This document shows positions 1-9,028 of a stretch of DNA of 20,990 bases, piece by piece (position 1 is the stretch's first letter; each line of letters opens with the position of its first letter). Source of the DNA: Phallusia fumigata (Eukaryota; Chordata; Ascidiacea; Phlebobranchia; Ascidiidae); the NCBI GenBank assembly GCA_008931825.1, contig QXVZ01020605.1, positions 1 to 20,990 on the forward strand, in the 5' to 3' direction. The position numbers and the translations under genes are program-made. Below the pieces are notes generated by a model that made no database searches, had not been told where the DNA came from, and saw only the letters and a program-made list of their open reading frames with translations.

Positions 1-216
1 AGAGATCAAATGAAAACGATCCATGATCATTCACAGTGAATATGGGGGTGATTTACTCAATTTCAGTTATAACTATTTTTAGCTTTTAACGGTAAATCTT
101 TAACAGGCTCAGTGAAACCCTTAAAATGCACGTTTCAATTGTTTGCTAAATTGCATTGCAATTTCAGTAAAGAAACAAAAGTTGTAATGGCATATGATGC
201 AAAACATATTGGCATC

Positions 217-224
217 CCCTAGAA
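217..224. repeat. Left target-site duplication of the hAT-like element
   Basis: CCCTAGAA, identical to 407-414 and directly abutting the CAGTG terminus. Confidence 0.8.
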
Positions 225-406
225 CAGTGTTTTTCAAACTTTTTTTGCCCAAGTACCACCTTATTTTTGAACTTTTTTCTGAGGACCACCAAAAAAATTC
301 CATTCCAACATGCTCTCAAAACAGGCGATTTTATAAACCAGTGCCTAGTTTAAGTCATCTTTTCGCAACCATTATGAGGGGACGGACTACACTTTAAGAA
401 TAACTG
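225..406. mobile_element. Non-autonomous hAT-like element (MITE) with 8-bp target duplication
   Basis: A 182-bp element is flanked by an exact 8-bp direct repeat CCCTAGAA at 217-224 and 407-414. Its ends are imperfect terminal inverted repeats: CAGTGTTTTTCAAACT at 225-240 against the reverse complement of 391-406, CAGTTATTCTTAAAGT, agreeing at 11 of 16 positions. The 8-bp duplication and CAGT-type termini are hallmarks of the hAT superfamily. It has no room for a transposase, so it must have been mobilised in trans. The internal part repeats an approximate unit, a T-rich run followed by ACCACC, at about 231-262 and 266-290. Short ORFs across it are not considered genes. Confidence 0.8.
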
Positions 407-414
407 CCCTAGAA
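407..414. repeat. Right target-site duplication of the hAT-like element
   Basis: CCCTAGAA, identical to 217-224 and directly abutting the inverted terminus that ends at 406. Confidence 0.8.
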
Positions 415-920
415 TGACACAACGTCGCATATTTGTTTGGTCAGTGATGAAAAAGTGGCGAAACAGGCTCAAGTTAAAATGGTTCTTGAACAATCCGTTT
501 GTCGTGAGCAGCCAATTACTAGCTCGTTTTTTATCAAACAAAACTGCCAGGTTATTTAGTGCCCACAGGAACATGACTAAAATGCTGCTCACCACTAATT
601 AAAAGAGCATTCAAAACTCACACACCCACTTCCAGTCGGATACAATATGAGTCAAAGGTTTTTTTGTGACATTTGTTGTTGACTTGTCCTGTGGTGCTGT
701 TGCGGGACTGGCAATGAGGTGGGCAGGTCATTTAGTGTTTGGGTGTTATAGCTCATCTGTGGATGCGTGTCAATTAATCATGTCTTAGTCATTGCAATTG
801 TTGACAAGGTAACGGTTTTGGATTACGAACGTCGGTGACCTGTGCCGGAAATCGATCATGAAATAATGGGTGTGAACCACAGGTCCACCTGGTCACTATT
901 ATGCATTTGAATCCAGGTCA
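415..920. other. No recognisable gene
   Basis: Ordinary AT-rich sequence. ORFs of 62-81 codons on both strands overlap each other and the hAT-like element edge, have no splice or protein-family support, and are treated as chance. Confidence 0.5.
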
Positions 921-1128
921 GGTTCTATATGATTACATCAGGTTTTTTGTTACGTGAGGCATGGCTTTTCAGCCTGTTACTCACAACTGGAGTGCCGTAA
1001 TTTGGCTGCACTAGCCTAAATGGCCAATGTCCTNGGTTCTATATGATTACATCAGGTTTTTTGTGACGTGAGGCATGGCTTTTCAGCCTGTTACTCACAA
1101 CTGGACTAGCCTAAATGGCCAATGTCCT
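921..1128. repeat. Duplicated contig ends around the gap at 1034
   Basis: Positions 921-1033 and 1035-1128 are the same sequence on either side of a single N. They differ by one substitution (GTTACG versus GTGACG) and a 19-nt indel. This is the pattern of two overlapping, probably allelic, contig ends that were not merged. The longer left copy retains a segment (GAGTGCCGTAATTTGGCTG) also present in the distant repeat copy at 15.9 kb, so the right copy carries a deletion. Confidence 0.75.
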
Positions 1129-1190
1129 GCCACCAGCTGCACTGACGTGACCTTATACGTCGAAACAGTGTGCCCTGTCTGCAGCTTACA
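1063..1190 (+). repeat. Dispersed repeat, copy A
   Basis: This segment is clearly related, in the same orientation, to 15872-16020. Shared blocks include TTTTCAGCCTGTTACTCACAA, CACCAGCTGCACTGA and CGAAACAGTGTGC. No coding capacity, terminal inverted repeat or target duplication could be seen, and there is no pol III A/B box pair, so its class is unknown. The start is approximate because the similarity fades around a TGACGTGA motif. Confidence 0.75.
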
Positions 1191-1550
1191 TATGCAGAAC
1201 AAATTCGGGAATTTTTTATCGAAACGTTTCACCTAACCGAAACGCACGAGTAACTTATTTCAATTCTGACGTGTTTACTTGAAGTTCTTCTAACACCGAT
1301 CAGCGAGAAAGTAGGGTGATCACATGTTCTAGACGTCTTAATGGTAAGAGCATACATTTTTTCTGACATTCGTTTAAATTCACTCTAGCTCTAGAATGTT
1401 GATCTCCTTGGCAACTAAAATTTTTTGTTAGTCATGTTAATTGTATCTTCCGCTCTATTTCCAAGACAAAACTGCTTTACTGGAGTAAAAATAAATTACT
1501 CTAATTAACCTCATTTTAATTGGCAATGATTCGTCACCTGTGTTTAATGC
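1191..1550. other. No recognisable gene
   Basis: AT-rich sequence without convincing exons, repeats or motifs on either strand. Confidence 0.5.
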
Positions 1551-1573
1551 GTGACGTGGCTATATCACGTCAC
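1551..1573. promoter_or_regulatory. Perfect inverted repeat of CRE/E-box half sites
   Basis: GTGACGTG at 1551-1558 is perfectly inverted as CACGTCAC at 1566-1573 across a 7-nt spacer. Each arm contains TGACGTG, which matches the ATF/CREB and bZIP half site and overlaps a CACGT core. It lies about 135 bp downstream, on the minus strand, of the candidate exon donor at 1707, so it would be intronic to that model. A regulatory role is inference. Confidence 0.4.
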
Positions 1574-1707
1574 CAGCCAATGATTTCGTTATCGTAGCAG
1601 CCTTGCAATTCGAAAACGTTTTGCCGTGTTGTGCCTAATTAATTTTTTTGTAAACCTGGTAATACGACTTAAAATGCTAAAAACTTTTTTAACGAGGTGT
1701 AGCTTAC

Positions 1708-1813
1708 CGGTGTAATTTGGTGACAAATCGCCCATCCGTGATCGATTTTTTAGTTGTGTTTGAAGTTCTGTCAAATCATTCGCTGAAATTTGCATAGCGG
1801 TGGGGGGCGGGGA
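1708..1813 (-). CDS. Candidate first coding exon of a minus-strand gene, function unknown
   Basis: On the minus strand, an ATG at 1795 opens 29 codons (MQISANDLTELQTQLKNRSR, then MGDLSPNYT) and leads into a strong donor, ACCG/GTAAGC, with the exon ending at 1708 in phase 1. The reading frame stays open past the donor to 1589 without looking protein-like. Directly upstream are 17 nt of C-rich sequence and then CTCTTTAG, a plausible acceptor at 1814-1815, so this could be exon 2 with a short 5' UTR. Alternatively the GC-rich segment at 1804-1812 is a core promoter GC box and transcription starts nearby. The peptide is polar and helical-looking; I do not recognise the family. No following exon was found between 1 and 1600, so the gene would continue outside the window or the call is wrong. 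Confidence 0.35.
1804..1812. promoter_or_regulatory. GC box (Sp1/KLF type)
   Basis: GGGGCGGGG sits 9-17 bp upstream of the candidate minus-strand ATG at 1795, in a window otherwise poor in G-runs. Confidence 0.35.
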
Positions 1814-1843
1814 CTAAAGAGATGCTTGGACTAAAGAGATGCT
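1811..1843. repeat. Tandem duplication of a 16-nt unit, period 17
   Basis: GGACTAAAGAGATGCT occurs at 1811-1826 and 1828-1843. Read on the minus strand it is AGCATCTCTTTAGTCC twice, each copy being a pyrimidine tract ending in AG. That gives two possible splice acceptors 17 nt apart just before the candidate exon. Confidence 0.75.
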
Positions 1844-2266
1844 CATCAATTCTGGTCAGGTTCGACTCCAATCGAATATATGACTATTCAAAGCCAGGGT
1901 TTATTCAAACTCATCAACCGAAGGATATGTGCGAAAAACTCAAATGCGTCTTTAGTGCAACATTAACATAGTAGGCATGAAAGGTTCTATCGCTACAACG
2001 CAGGTTGGCCGTGTCGCGAAGACATTCTTCGCTGGGTTAAACAAGCAAGGAAATGCATACTTCCATTTCAGAAGTCGTAGGCTGGTTGTTGACTGCGTGA
2101 CGCGCCTGTTGTTCCGCTATGACTTATGGTTTATACAAGTCGGCTTGGTACCACTTGGAACTCCATCCGCGTGGGCAGTGCGCATGCGCAGAACGCTCTG
2201 TGTGTTTGTCTGTCGGAATTACGCACGTTAATAGGCTTGCATTGAGTTGTCATATTCATCAGCTGT
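1844..2266. other. CpG-containing, promoter-like stretch
   Basis: This stretch is richer in CpG than its surroundings and contains the NRF1 palindrome at 2179-2190. An 84-codon plus-strand ORF beginning at 1977 runs through it, but it has arginine-rich, low-complexity composition, no splice signals and includes the NRF1 site, so it is not called a gene. Confidence 0.4.
2179..2190. promoter_or_regulatory. NRF1-type palindromic promoter site
   Basis: TGCGCATGCGCA is a perfect match to the palindromic NRF1 consensus YGCGCAYGCGCR. Such sites occur close to transcription starts of broadly expressed metazoan genes, often bidirectional ones. It lies about 370 bp upstream of the candidate minus-strand exon, and the CpG-bearing sequence to its right could equally be a plus-strand 5' UTR. 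Confidence 0.55.
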
Positions 2267-2823
2267 TCATATTAGGTGTTTGATTATTATTTTAAACGGT
2301 TTGCGTCAATCGTTTGTAAATTCGTTGGAAAGTGTTGTGTACAAATTTGGCTGTCCGGGTGCGTTTGGTTCGCGAGATATTTGGTTTCAAAGTGGGCACC
2401 TTTCGTTTGCTGGGGCGTTTTAGACGCTGTTTGCCCTCAGCGTTCAGGTGGAATAGCTACATTCGATGAGACATAAACTTTTTTTCCTAAAACAGTTGTT
2501 GGTAGTACAGGTTTAAGTGCTTGGAGAAATTACCAGTCGAAATCNTCATATTAGGTGTTTGATTATTATTTTAAACGGTTTGCGTCAATCGTTTGTAAAT
2601 TCGTTGGAAAGTGTTGTGTACAAATTTGGCTGTCCGGGTGCGTTTGGTTCGCGAGATATTTGGTTTCAAAGTGGGCACCTTTCGTTTGCTGGGGCGTTTT
2701 AGACGCTGTTTGCCCTCAGCGTTCAGGTGGAATAGCTACATTCGATGAGACATAAACTTTTTTTCCTAAAACAGTTGTTGGTAGTACAGGTTTAAGTGCT
2801 TGGAGAAATTACCAGTCGAAATC
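2267..2823. repeat. Duplicated contig ends around the gap at 2545 (278 bp each)
   Basis: Positions 2267-2544 and 2546-2823 appear identical on either side of a single N, including the same 66-codon ORF twice. This is an unmerged contig overlap rather than a biological duplication. The sequence itself has several CpGs and could be part of a 5' UTR or promoter-proximal intron; AACAGTTGTTGGTAGTACAG followed by GTTTAAG is a weak donor context. Confidence 0.8.
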
Positions 2824-3177
2824 ACGGATCTGGCTCGGGTTTGTTGCAATGTCCATTCTGTTTGTGACAGTTTGACATTGTTATTTTCAGACTCTGGAAA
2901 TGTTAAAGCTGCGCAATACAGGCAGTAACATTTAAACAATTTATGGCTTGCCTTGAAATTTAAATTTTGTCGAACCAACGGCTAAATATCCTAAATGTCG
3001 TTGCTGCTACACTTAACGACCAAAAAAATGGCAATTATAAACGGTAATCCTTTTACAAATACATTCCTGGTTCATGTTATGGCTGATGAAGGTCCGAAAA
3101 GTCAAGGTCGGCGGTAAATTAGTCAAACTACAGCTCGGCAGTTAAACTTAAACAATGTGTAAAAATTGCTTTCAATT
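2824..3177. other. No recognisable gene
   Basis: AT-rich non-coding sequence; a 70-codon minus-strand ORF here lacks any recognisable domain or splice support. Confidence 0.5.
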
Positions 3178-3410
3178 AAGCGAAATTGCATAAACTTATA
3201 CCTTAACTGTGAAACCGTTGGGAACATTGTACAGGTGCAAAGATCGGAAATTCATGGCTTGGATATCACGACCGCTGCATATTCAGATTTGCGNAAGCGA
3301 AATTGCATAAACTTATACCTTAACTGTGAAACCGTTGGGAACATTGTACAGGTGCAAAGATCGGAAATTCATGGCTTGGATATCACGACCGCTGCATATT
3401 CAGATTTGCG
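3178..3410. repeat. Duplicated contig ends around the gap at 3294 (116 bp each)
   Basis: Positions 3178-3293 and 3295-3410 appear identical on either side of a single N. The 84-codon ORF spanning them is an artefact of the join. Confidence 0.8.
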
Positions 3411-4690
3411 GTTAGTCTGAATTATTCAGTCGTGCGGTCGACGTTCTCTTTGGCTTTGCCTATAGCGGTTGATTACGCTGTGTTCCGGACATCTTAGAAA
3501 TGTTTACGTTAGCTGAGGATAGGTGACGGTCGGTGACATCGCTTAACGCAGACTGACTGACTCCTGTAAAAAAACGCGACATCATACGAGCAGAAATGCG
3601 CAACAACAGAGTAATGTTAAAGTGAGGATGTATATACGCGTGTATCCTTTGTTTGTTCTATCATGGTGCAGTCAGGCACGGCAGTTTATCAATCTGAGTT
3701 CTTATTTGAGCATTAAGCTTTATGGTTGCATCTGGAAAGCTACATATAGCAAACAAAAGTGCTGACGAATTTCTGATGACAGACACTTGAAGTAAGGTGG
3801 TTTTTTTCAGTGCCTTTGACAGGTGTCAGATGTGTCGTCAAGTGTGGCTACAATTCAGCCGGTTACCGTAAATGGACTTGGTTGGTGTCTATTGAGAACG
3901 CAGTGTTAAAACAGAATTAATTTTGTTATTTGAGGGCAAGTACTTAGCTATCTTACCGCCATGCCGGTATCACCAAGGAATTTGTTGTGTAGGTTTAAAA
4001 AAAACAGTATAGCTCAAAGACACTCGGTGTGGTTGTCATATGACCAGACAAAATGTCAACGAGCGGTGGCTTCAAACCTAGACTTGAAAAAAAGCACACT
4101 AACAAAAGTTAAAAACTTGTCCATGCTGTACATGATGTTTGTGTAGAAAGAGATATATCGTGTACCAATCTAGAACATGAATGTCACGTTCGCGTGTTTA
4201 CAACTTGTGTGCGATATCCAGGTCGGCTTGACCAATCAGAAAGCTGCTATCAACCGCATGATTTTGTTGTTTCCTGTTGGTATCTGCAATTACATTTGAC
4301 AACATTGGGCGTGCTAGTTTTACATCAACCCATCCTTCGAAGTACGTGCTAACAAGAAAGTGTAATGTCAGAAACAAAGGCGTTTTAACTTTGATCTTTA
4401 TTTACTGTTTTTGACTTATACTTTAATTGCCGGAATTCGCAACCAAAGTTTAACGCAAATATCCGTTGCAGTCAAATTGAGACAAAACGTGTTTCTGCCC
4501 AGGGTTCAGAAGACCCAAACTTACAAGCCGCGACAAGACATGACACGAGCATTTTCCATTCCAACTATGATGTCACAATGATTCCGCGAAAACTAAACGA
4601 TTTTTTTCAAATTGTGACAACAAAACGAGCCTCGGGGAACGTTGGACCACTGATTGAAAAATCACACTCTACCAGGCACAGCGTACCGTC
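3411..4690. other. No recognisable gene
   Basis: Low-complexity to ordinary AT-rich sequence. A 61-codon ORF at 3961 has no domain or splice support. Confidence 0.5.
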
Positions 4691-4692
4691 GC

Positions 4693-4896
4693 ATTAATGA
4701 GTGTGACGTTCCGTATTAATTAGTGTTATGACGTCACAAATATTCAGCGAAATTCCGCCTTTTCAGATTCTCGAGTTGTCGCCAGGCAAATGCTAGCCTC
4801 AGGCGAAAATAATTGTCAGACGATGTACGTCATAGAGCCACGGGTATTGCGTCATTTTTGCAACGGAGTGTGCAGGTCGTTACGATGACGTGACGT
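4693..4896. promoter_or_regulatory. Cluster of CRE/ATF half sites
   Basis: Within about 200 bp there are TGACGT at 4704-4709, a full CRE palindrome TGACGTCA at 4729-4736, ACGTCA at 4827-4832, and two TGACGT sites overlapping by one base at 4886-4896. Near-sites such as GCGTCAT around 4850 lie between. Two of the sites sit in an imperfect direct repeat, ATTAATGAGTGTGACGT at 4693 and ATTAATTAGTGTTATGACGT at 4715. This density suggests a bZIP-responsive enhancer or promoter; no adjacent first exon could be identified. Confidence 0.4.
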
Positions 4897-4899
4897 TAA

Positions 4900-6375
4900 A
4901 CAAATTGTCGAAGATATGTATTTAGCGGATGAGGGGTGGATATTTAAGCTTAACGAGGCAAGGAATTGAGGTTTTATGATATTGCATCATTTGACCCAAT
5001 AACGCACTCGATGTAAAATGTTGCTGCCACTGTGCATGTAAATTTTGGTTCGTACGGTATAACGTAAAAACAACGTGTAATATATTTGTATATAGTGGTG
5101 AGTTGTGGTTTAAAGGCTAAAATAAGCTGCGCTATGTGTTTGGAGTAAAGTTGAATATTGTTTAAGTTTTAACCAGAAGGATTTATCAAAATACTTAACC
5201 CGAGTTCGATACCTGACTTGAGCGCGCGTTGTGGACTGGAGTTCCAAACCACCTGATCGTTTTGTGTTGAATCCGCATTGCAAAATCGGAAGCACATTAC
5301 TTGCATACTATAAAGCGACTAGTGATTACATCTCAAGTTGAAAACCCAAAACACTTGATTTGACTTCGACGAAAGGCGTTCGATTTGCAAGCCCCATTTT
5401 AAGACCAGAAACCAGCAGAATTGTACCAAAGTGGGCCAAAGGTGAAGTGGCTGGCAAACAATTGGCCACCAACATGAATTATTATGTCAAGTTATGTAAC
5501 ACAAATTAACGAAGTTCAGTTTGAGTGCTTGACATTCGGGCAGTGAAGCACGCCCACATGCGTGATTGATGTCCGGAGTAATCTTATCACGCCGTCACAC
5601 ATCACTAGTTGTGACGTATGCGACCTTTAAGTGACCTTCGCAATCTAGAACTTGCCGTAATGCCTTCTTGTAGAGTTTGGCAGCGAAAGTAGCGTAGTGT
5701 TAAATGGCATGTTACATTATGACCAGTAGCAATAGTAGTGAATGCGACTGAAGCGTTCACATGAAATTAAAGAGTAAACATGTTTGTGTAAGTTTGTTCG
5801 CTAATTTGATTTCCATACAAGCCTTGCACGTGAAAAATCATTGGAATCGGCGAAACAGATGCCGAATATGAACTTCAACGTTTTTGGCCTTATCCTTGAC
5901 CCAGAACTCTAAACGTAATCACGCAGCGGTTGTTTCGTAACCACTTACGTAAGCTAGCTGCCTCATAGGCCTTTTTCATCATGGTTTATGCGCAGTTACT
6001 CAGCTTGCACCCATTTGGCATTGATTGGTTCCGGAGTAGTGCCTATTTGTGTGACCCAGCAACGAAGCAACCGGACACCCAGTAAGTTAGAAACAATGCC
6101 AAGTCGTTGGTACACAATGAGGTTAAGAACAATGAAAGTCGTACTGCAGGTCGAGACAGTTGCTACTTGTAAAAATCCAGTTTTGCTGTTGGCAAAAGCT
6201 GGAAGTTGAATTTTTCGTTTTTTCATTTGACAGAGCATTTGCCGAAATGTCAGTTCTTGTTCCTATACTTTCCGTTTGTAAAGTAGAATGGTGTTTTACT
6301 TAGCGACATCAAATTTACCTAACAATTGCAATATGTTGGATACTGTGGAATTATAATCATTGGTTGTGCATAAGC
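4900..6375. other. No recognisable gene
   Basis: Mostly AT-rich sequence. ORFs at 5110-5295 and 5988-6238 occur on one or both strands and lack family resemblance. One further TGACGT site lies near 5611. Confidence 0.5.
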
Positions 6376-6558
6376 ATGACGACTACTGAATTACTAACTA
6401 TTGTTACTAACCTCACTATTGTTTTAACATATCTTACAGCTGAGTGTAGACTTAATAGTTTACGAAATATAGTTCTTTCTGTTAGATATAGTTTATTAAA
6501 TGTTTTAAAAATGTTACACGATTGGTCCCAACTGTCTGCGAAAGATTTATATGACTAA
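6376..6558 (+). CDS. Small intact AT-rich ORF, function unknown
   Basis: From the ATG at 6376 there are 60 codons to a TAA at 6556-6558. The peptide begins MTTTELLTIVTNLTIVLTYL and continues as a Leu/Val/Arg-rich, helical-looking chain ending LSAKDLYD. Third codon positions are almost all A or T, unlike the exons at 13-16 kb, where codon use is more balanced. The N-terminal 20 residues are hydrophobic, with acidic residue E5, and could be a signal-anchor or a buried helix. No splice sites are needed. It may be a fragment of a mobile or viral element, a real small protein, or a chance ORF in AT-rich DNA; many ORFs of this length occur in the window by chance. Confidence 0.25.
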   Translation: MTTTELLTIVTNLTIVLTYLTAECRLNSLRNIVLSVRYSLLNVLKMLHDWSQLSAKDLYD

Positions 6559-6916
6559 TAAGTCTGCAAACAGCATTGACAATTAAGTTGCACTTGATGT
6601 ACGCTAAATATGTATTCGATATTCACACGCTAAAATAACCTAAAACAAACATACGCACGTACCCCTGGGAATACGCACTGCTGTTAGCATAACACGACAA
6701 TGGCCTTTCAGGAAATCCTAAAATAATGCTCTTAACTGCACTCTTCACTTGTTCAAGCTTACAAAACAATACCACTTGAATCAATAGCAGAAAATTTCCT
6801 CAAATACGGAGAGACGTCGCACCTTTTTACGCCACATATTTTCATGCCAAAGTCAAGCTCTGTGAATTCTGGGAATCAACAATCAGCCCCACGTCATCGT
6901 GGCACGTCGCTAAGGC
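6559..6916. other. No recognisable gene; contains part of an alternative ORF
   Basis: AT-rich to 6780, then CpG-bearing. An in-frame ATG at 6844 opens a 61-codon ORF overlapping the candidate signal-peptide exon in another frame. That ORF also meets the donor at 6952 in phase 0, so it is the alternative reading of the same exon. Confidence 0.4.
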
Positions 6917-7124
6917 ATGAAATTCTGCGCTTTGGTAGCCATGCTGGTGTTGTAAGTTCAACAGCAGGCCGCCCTTTCACGCTGGGCGACTTCAGTGCCA
7001 GCAGCGTGACAAGTGCTCATTCTAACTGACCGCTTATTGCAGCGAAGAATCACAAGGCGTGTCAGAGTTTCCCCGATTTTACCCCCGGAGACACGCCTGT
7101 ATTTGTGGTTGGTTGGTCTGGTAG
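6917..7124 (+). CDS. Candidate two-exon gene for a short secreted peptide
   Basis: An ATG at 6917 encodes MKFCALVAMLV, a typical hydrophobic signal-peptide start, and runs in phase 2 into a consensus donor, GTAAGT, at 6952-6957. A strong acceptor follows at 7041-7042: branch-point-like TTCTAAC, then TGACCGCTTATTGCAG. The 91-nt intron is GT-AG. Joined, the split codon is TTC (Phe), followed by EESQGVSEFPRFYPRRHACI and CGWLVW, then TAG at 7122-7124, giving 38 residues. The mature part has an acidic start, a dibasic RR and a C-x-C pair. Alternatively a donor at 7121 (CTG/GTAGGG) removes the stop and leads to further exons that I could not find. The competing frame from an ATG at 6844 is also open. 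I do not recognise the family; the call rests on splice signals plus the signal peptide. Confidence 0.35.
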
Positions 7125-9028
7125 GGAGAAAATGGGTTCAAACGTTCATTTGGGCGGGGGTGTGTAAGAGCGTCATGAGTTGTTTGTTTTGTGACTGCAA
7201 AGTGCGTGAATATGTCTGGCTGTTAGAGATATTTTGGGCCATTGAAGGCATGGTCGTGATAGCAGGACGGTTAAGGTTAGCTCAGTATATTAAAATGAAG
7301 CAAGAGGTAAAAAACGAACTCTGACAGTCTCCATAAAAAAAACGCAACTACCATAATAAGGATATTTTTGGAACACGCTAAAAGGAGGTTACTATTGCTT
7401 CGTATGTCGAAAACTTGTTGAAATCGGCATCAAGTAACGAGGTTTTCAGTTTGTACATACGATGGTTGGCAAATAGAGCGTGGATATCCACTTTCAGAGT
7501 CAGGCAATTTATTTCAAGACCTTGATTTCATCTTAGACAACATACTCTGAGAAGTATTTACTTACAAAAACCTACTTTGCATGGCGTTGTCGAATGCTTG
7601 TGAGCATGTAGCGCCACAGAAGTCAATGCGGAAACTGACGCGCGACCATACGGTTGGCAGAGGCCCAACGGCTGCTTAGCCCACGTGGCACACCGGCCAG
7701 CGGTATAAACGTACATCACCGGCGCCCAAAACAATAGATAGATAGGAGGACAATTGAGTTAATAGGAAAAGCCATCGACGCTTCTGTTGAGCTCTTCCTG
7801 GCAATGTTCCGCGCGCACCCGAGCAAAAAGTCGCCTCTAGCCGCCTCTGTTTTCCGCATAGTGTCGTATTGCACCCATAAGGGTCATTCACCGTATGGTT
7901 GATCAGCGAGATGGTTTGTTTGCAAGCCAGACAACAGAGCGAAGTCTTGGCTGCATCATCTTCATTTTGAAACAGCTGTTTGTGGCGGGTTGGGGTTCGA
8001 ATGCGCAATACGTTGCGTGCGTTATCTGTGTCGTTGTTTATTGCAGAATACGTCAGAGGTGCAAAGGCAACAAAGTTTATTTAGACCTTGTCACGCTTGT
8101 TGTAAGTTTCCAAGTCTGAGTTGTGTGGATATCATTAAAGCAAAAAATGTGCCAATTTCAATGCAAACTTGGCTATGATGCCGGAGTTGCACCTGTTATA
8201 ACATTATCACGTGATATATTGAAGGACTGTGTTAGTAACGTATAACGCATATGCAGGCTTTAGCAACCTTTGTAGAATTTTTTTAAAACACATTGTGCTC
8301 GGTTCTTGACAACCTTGACGTTACGTTTTAACCATTAACAAACTAGATACCGAACGCTCTTTAAGACATGACCCAGCTGGAAAAGATATTGAGTGGCAGA
8401 AAAACAGCTTTTTGACATTTGCACGCAAGAAAACGTTAAATTGTTCCAGAATTACAGATGCGTGCATCGCTGCTTTGCGGGGAACTTCGAAAACAGATAG
8501 GAAATCAAGTAACTCGATACCTGGCGCAGAACCGGGAAGTATAGGCGTGTAAGATAACACCATTTCTCCCTCTGTCTGTTGTGTCACAAAAACGTGAACG
8601 TTAGTGTGCTGGTACAGAATGCTATGTTTGCTGGGCTTTCTTGCAAGAAACTATCAAAACTGTTTAGTATTTCGAGAATGTGTTTCCCATTGTAAGATTC
8701 GCTTAAGCCAACAACTTAGCTTAGCCGCAACAAGAGCAGTGGTGTTTACTTGGATTTTCAAGAGGTTCGTAGACAGGTTTTAGGGAGCCCATTATAGCCC
8801 ATGCAATGAAGTTAAAACTTGTACTTAATATCGATAAGGCAGCTATGTCACATGCCATTGGCTTTTAGCGGAGTTTCGTGTTGTGACGGCTTCTACGGTT
8901 ATGACACATCATGTTTGTAATTATATAACATTTTGTCATAACATGTATTCGTTGTTTTTAACAGTGTTTCGCTCAGACGCCAGATATAATTCTGTTTTAT
9001 GTGTTATGTAAAACCAAAGTTTTTACCG
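7125..9028. other. No convincing gene; several overlapping ORFs
   Basis: Contains a CpG-rich part at about 7630-8010 with overlapping ORFs on both strands (110 codons minus, 74 and 62 codons plus) and an 88-codon minus ORF at 8321-8587. None has recognisable domains or consistent flanking splice sites. The rest is AT-rich. Confidence 0.45.

Noticed and set aside
1859..1869. Perfect pol III B box GGTTCGACTCC suggesting a tRNA gene or SINE
   Set aside because: The five bases on each side of the loop do not pair, and no good A box or anticodon arm precedes it at the right distance. Similar near-B boxes at 5203, 7994 and 12450 also lack partners.
2276..2755. Two identical 66-codon ORFs that look like a duplicated gene
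   Set aside because: They are the same sequence on both sides of a single N, an assembly overlap, and have no domain.
7676..8008. 110-codon minus-strand ORF in a CpG-rich patch
   Set aside because: Low-complexity Arg/Leu/Cys composition, plus-strand ORFs over the same bases, no splice signals and no domain.
8321..8587. 88-codon minus-strand ORF with fairly protein-like content
   Set aside because: No recognisable family. A possible donor (CCAG/GTATCG) exists but no matching neighbouring exon was found. Kept as unsupported.
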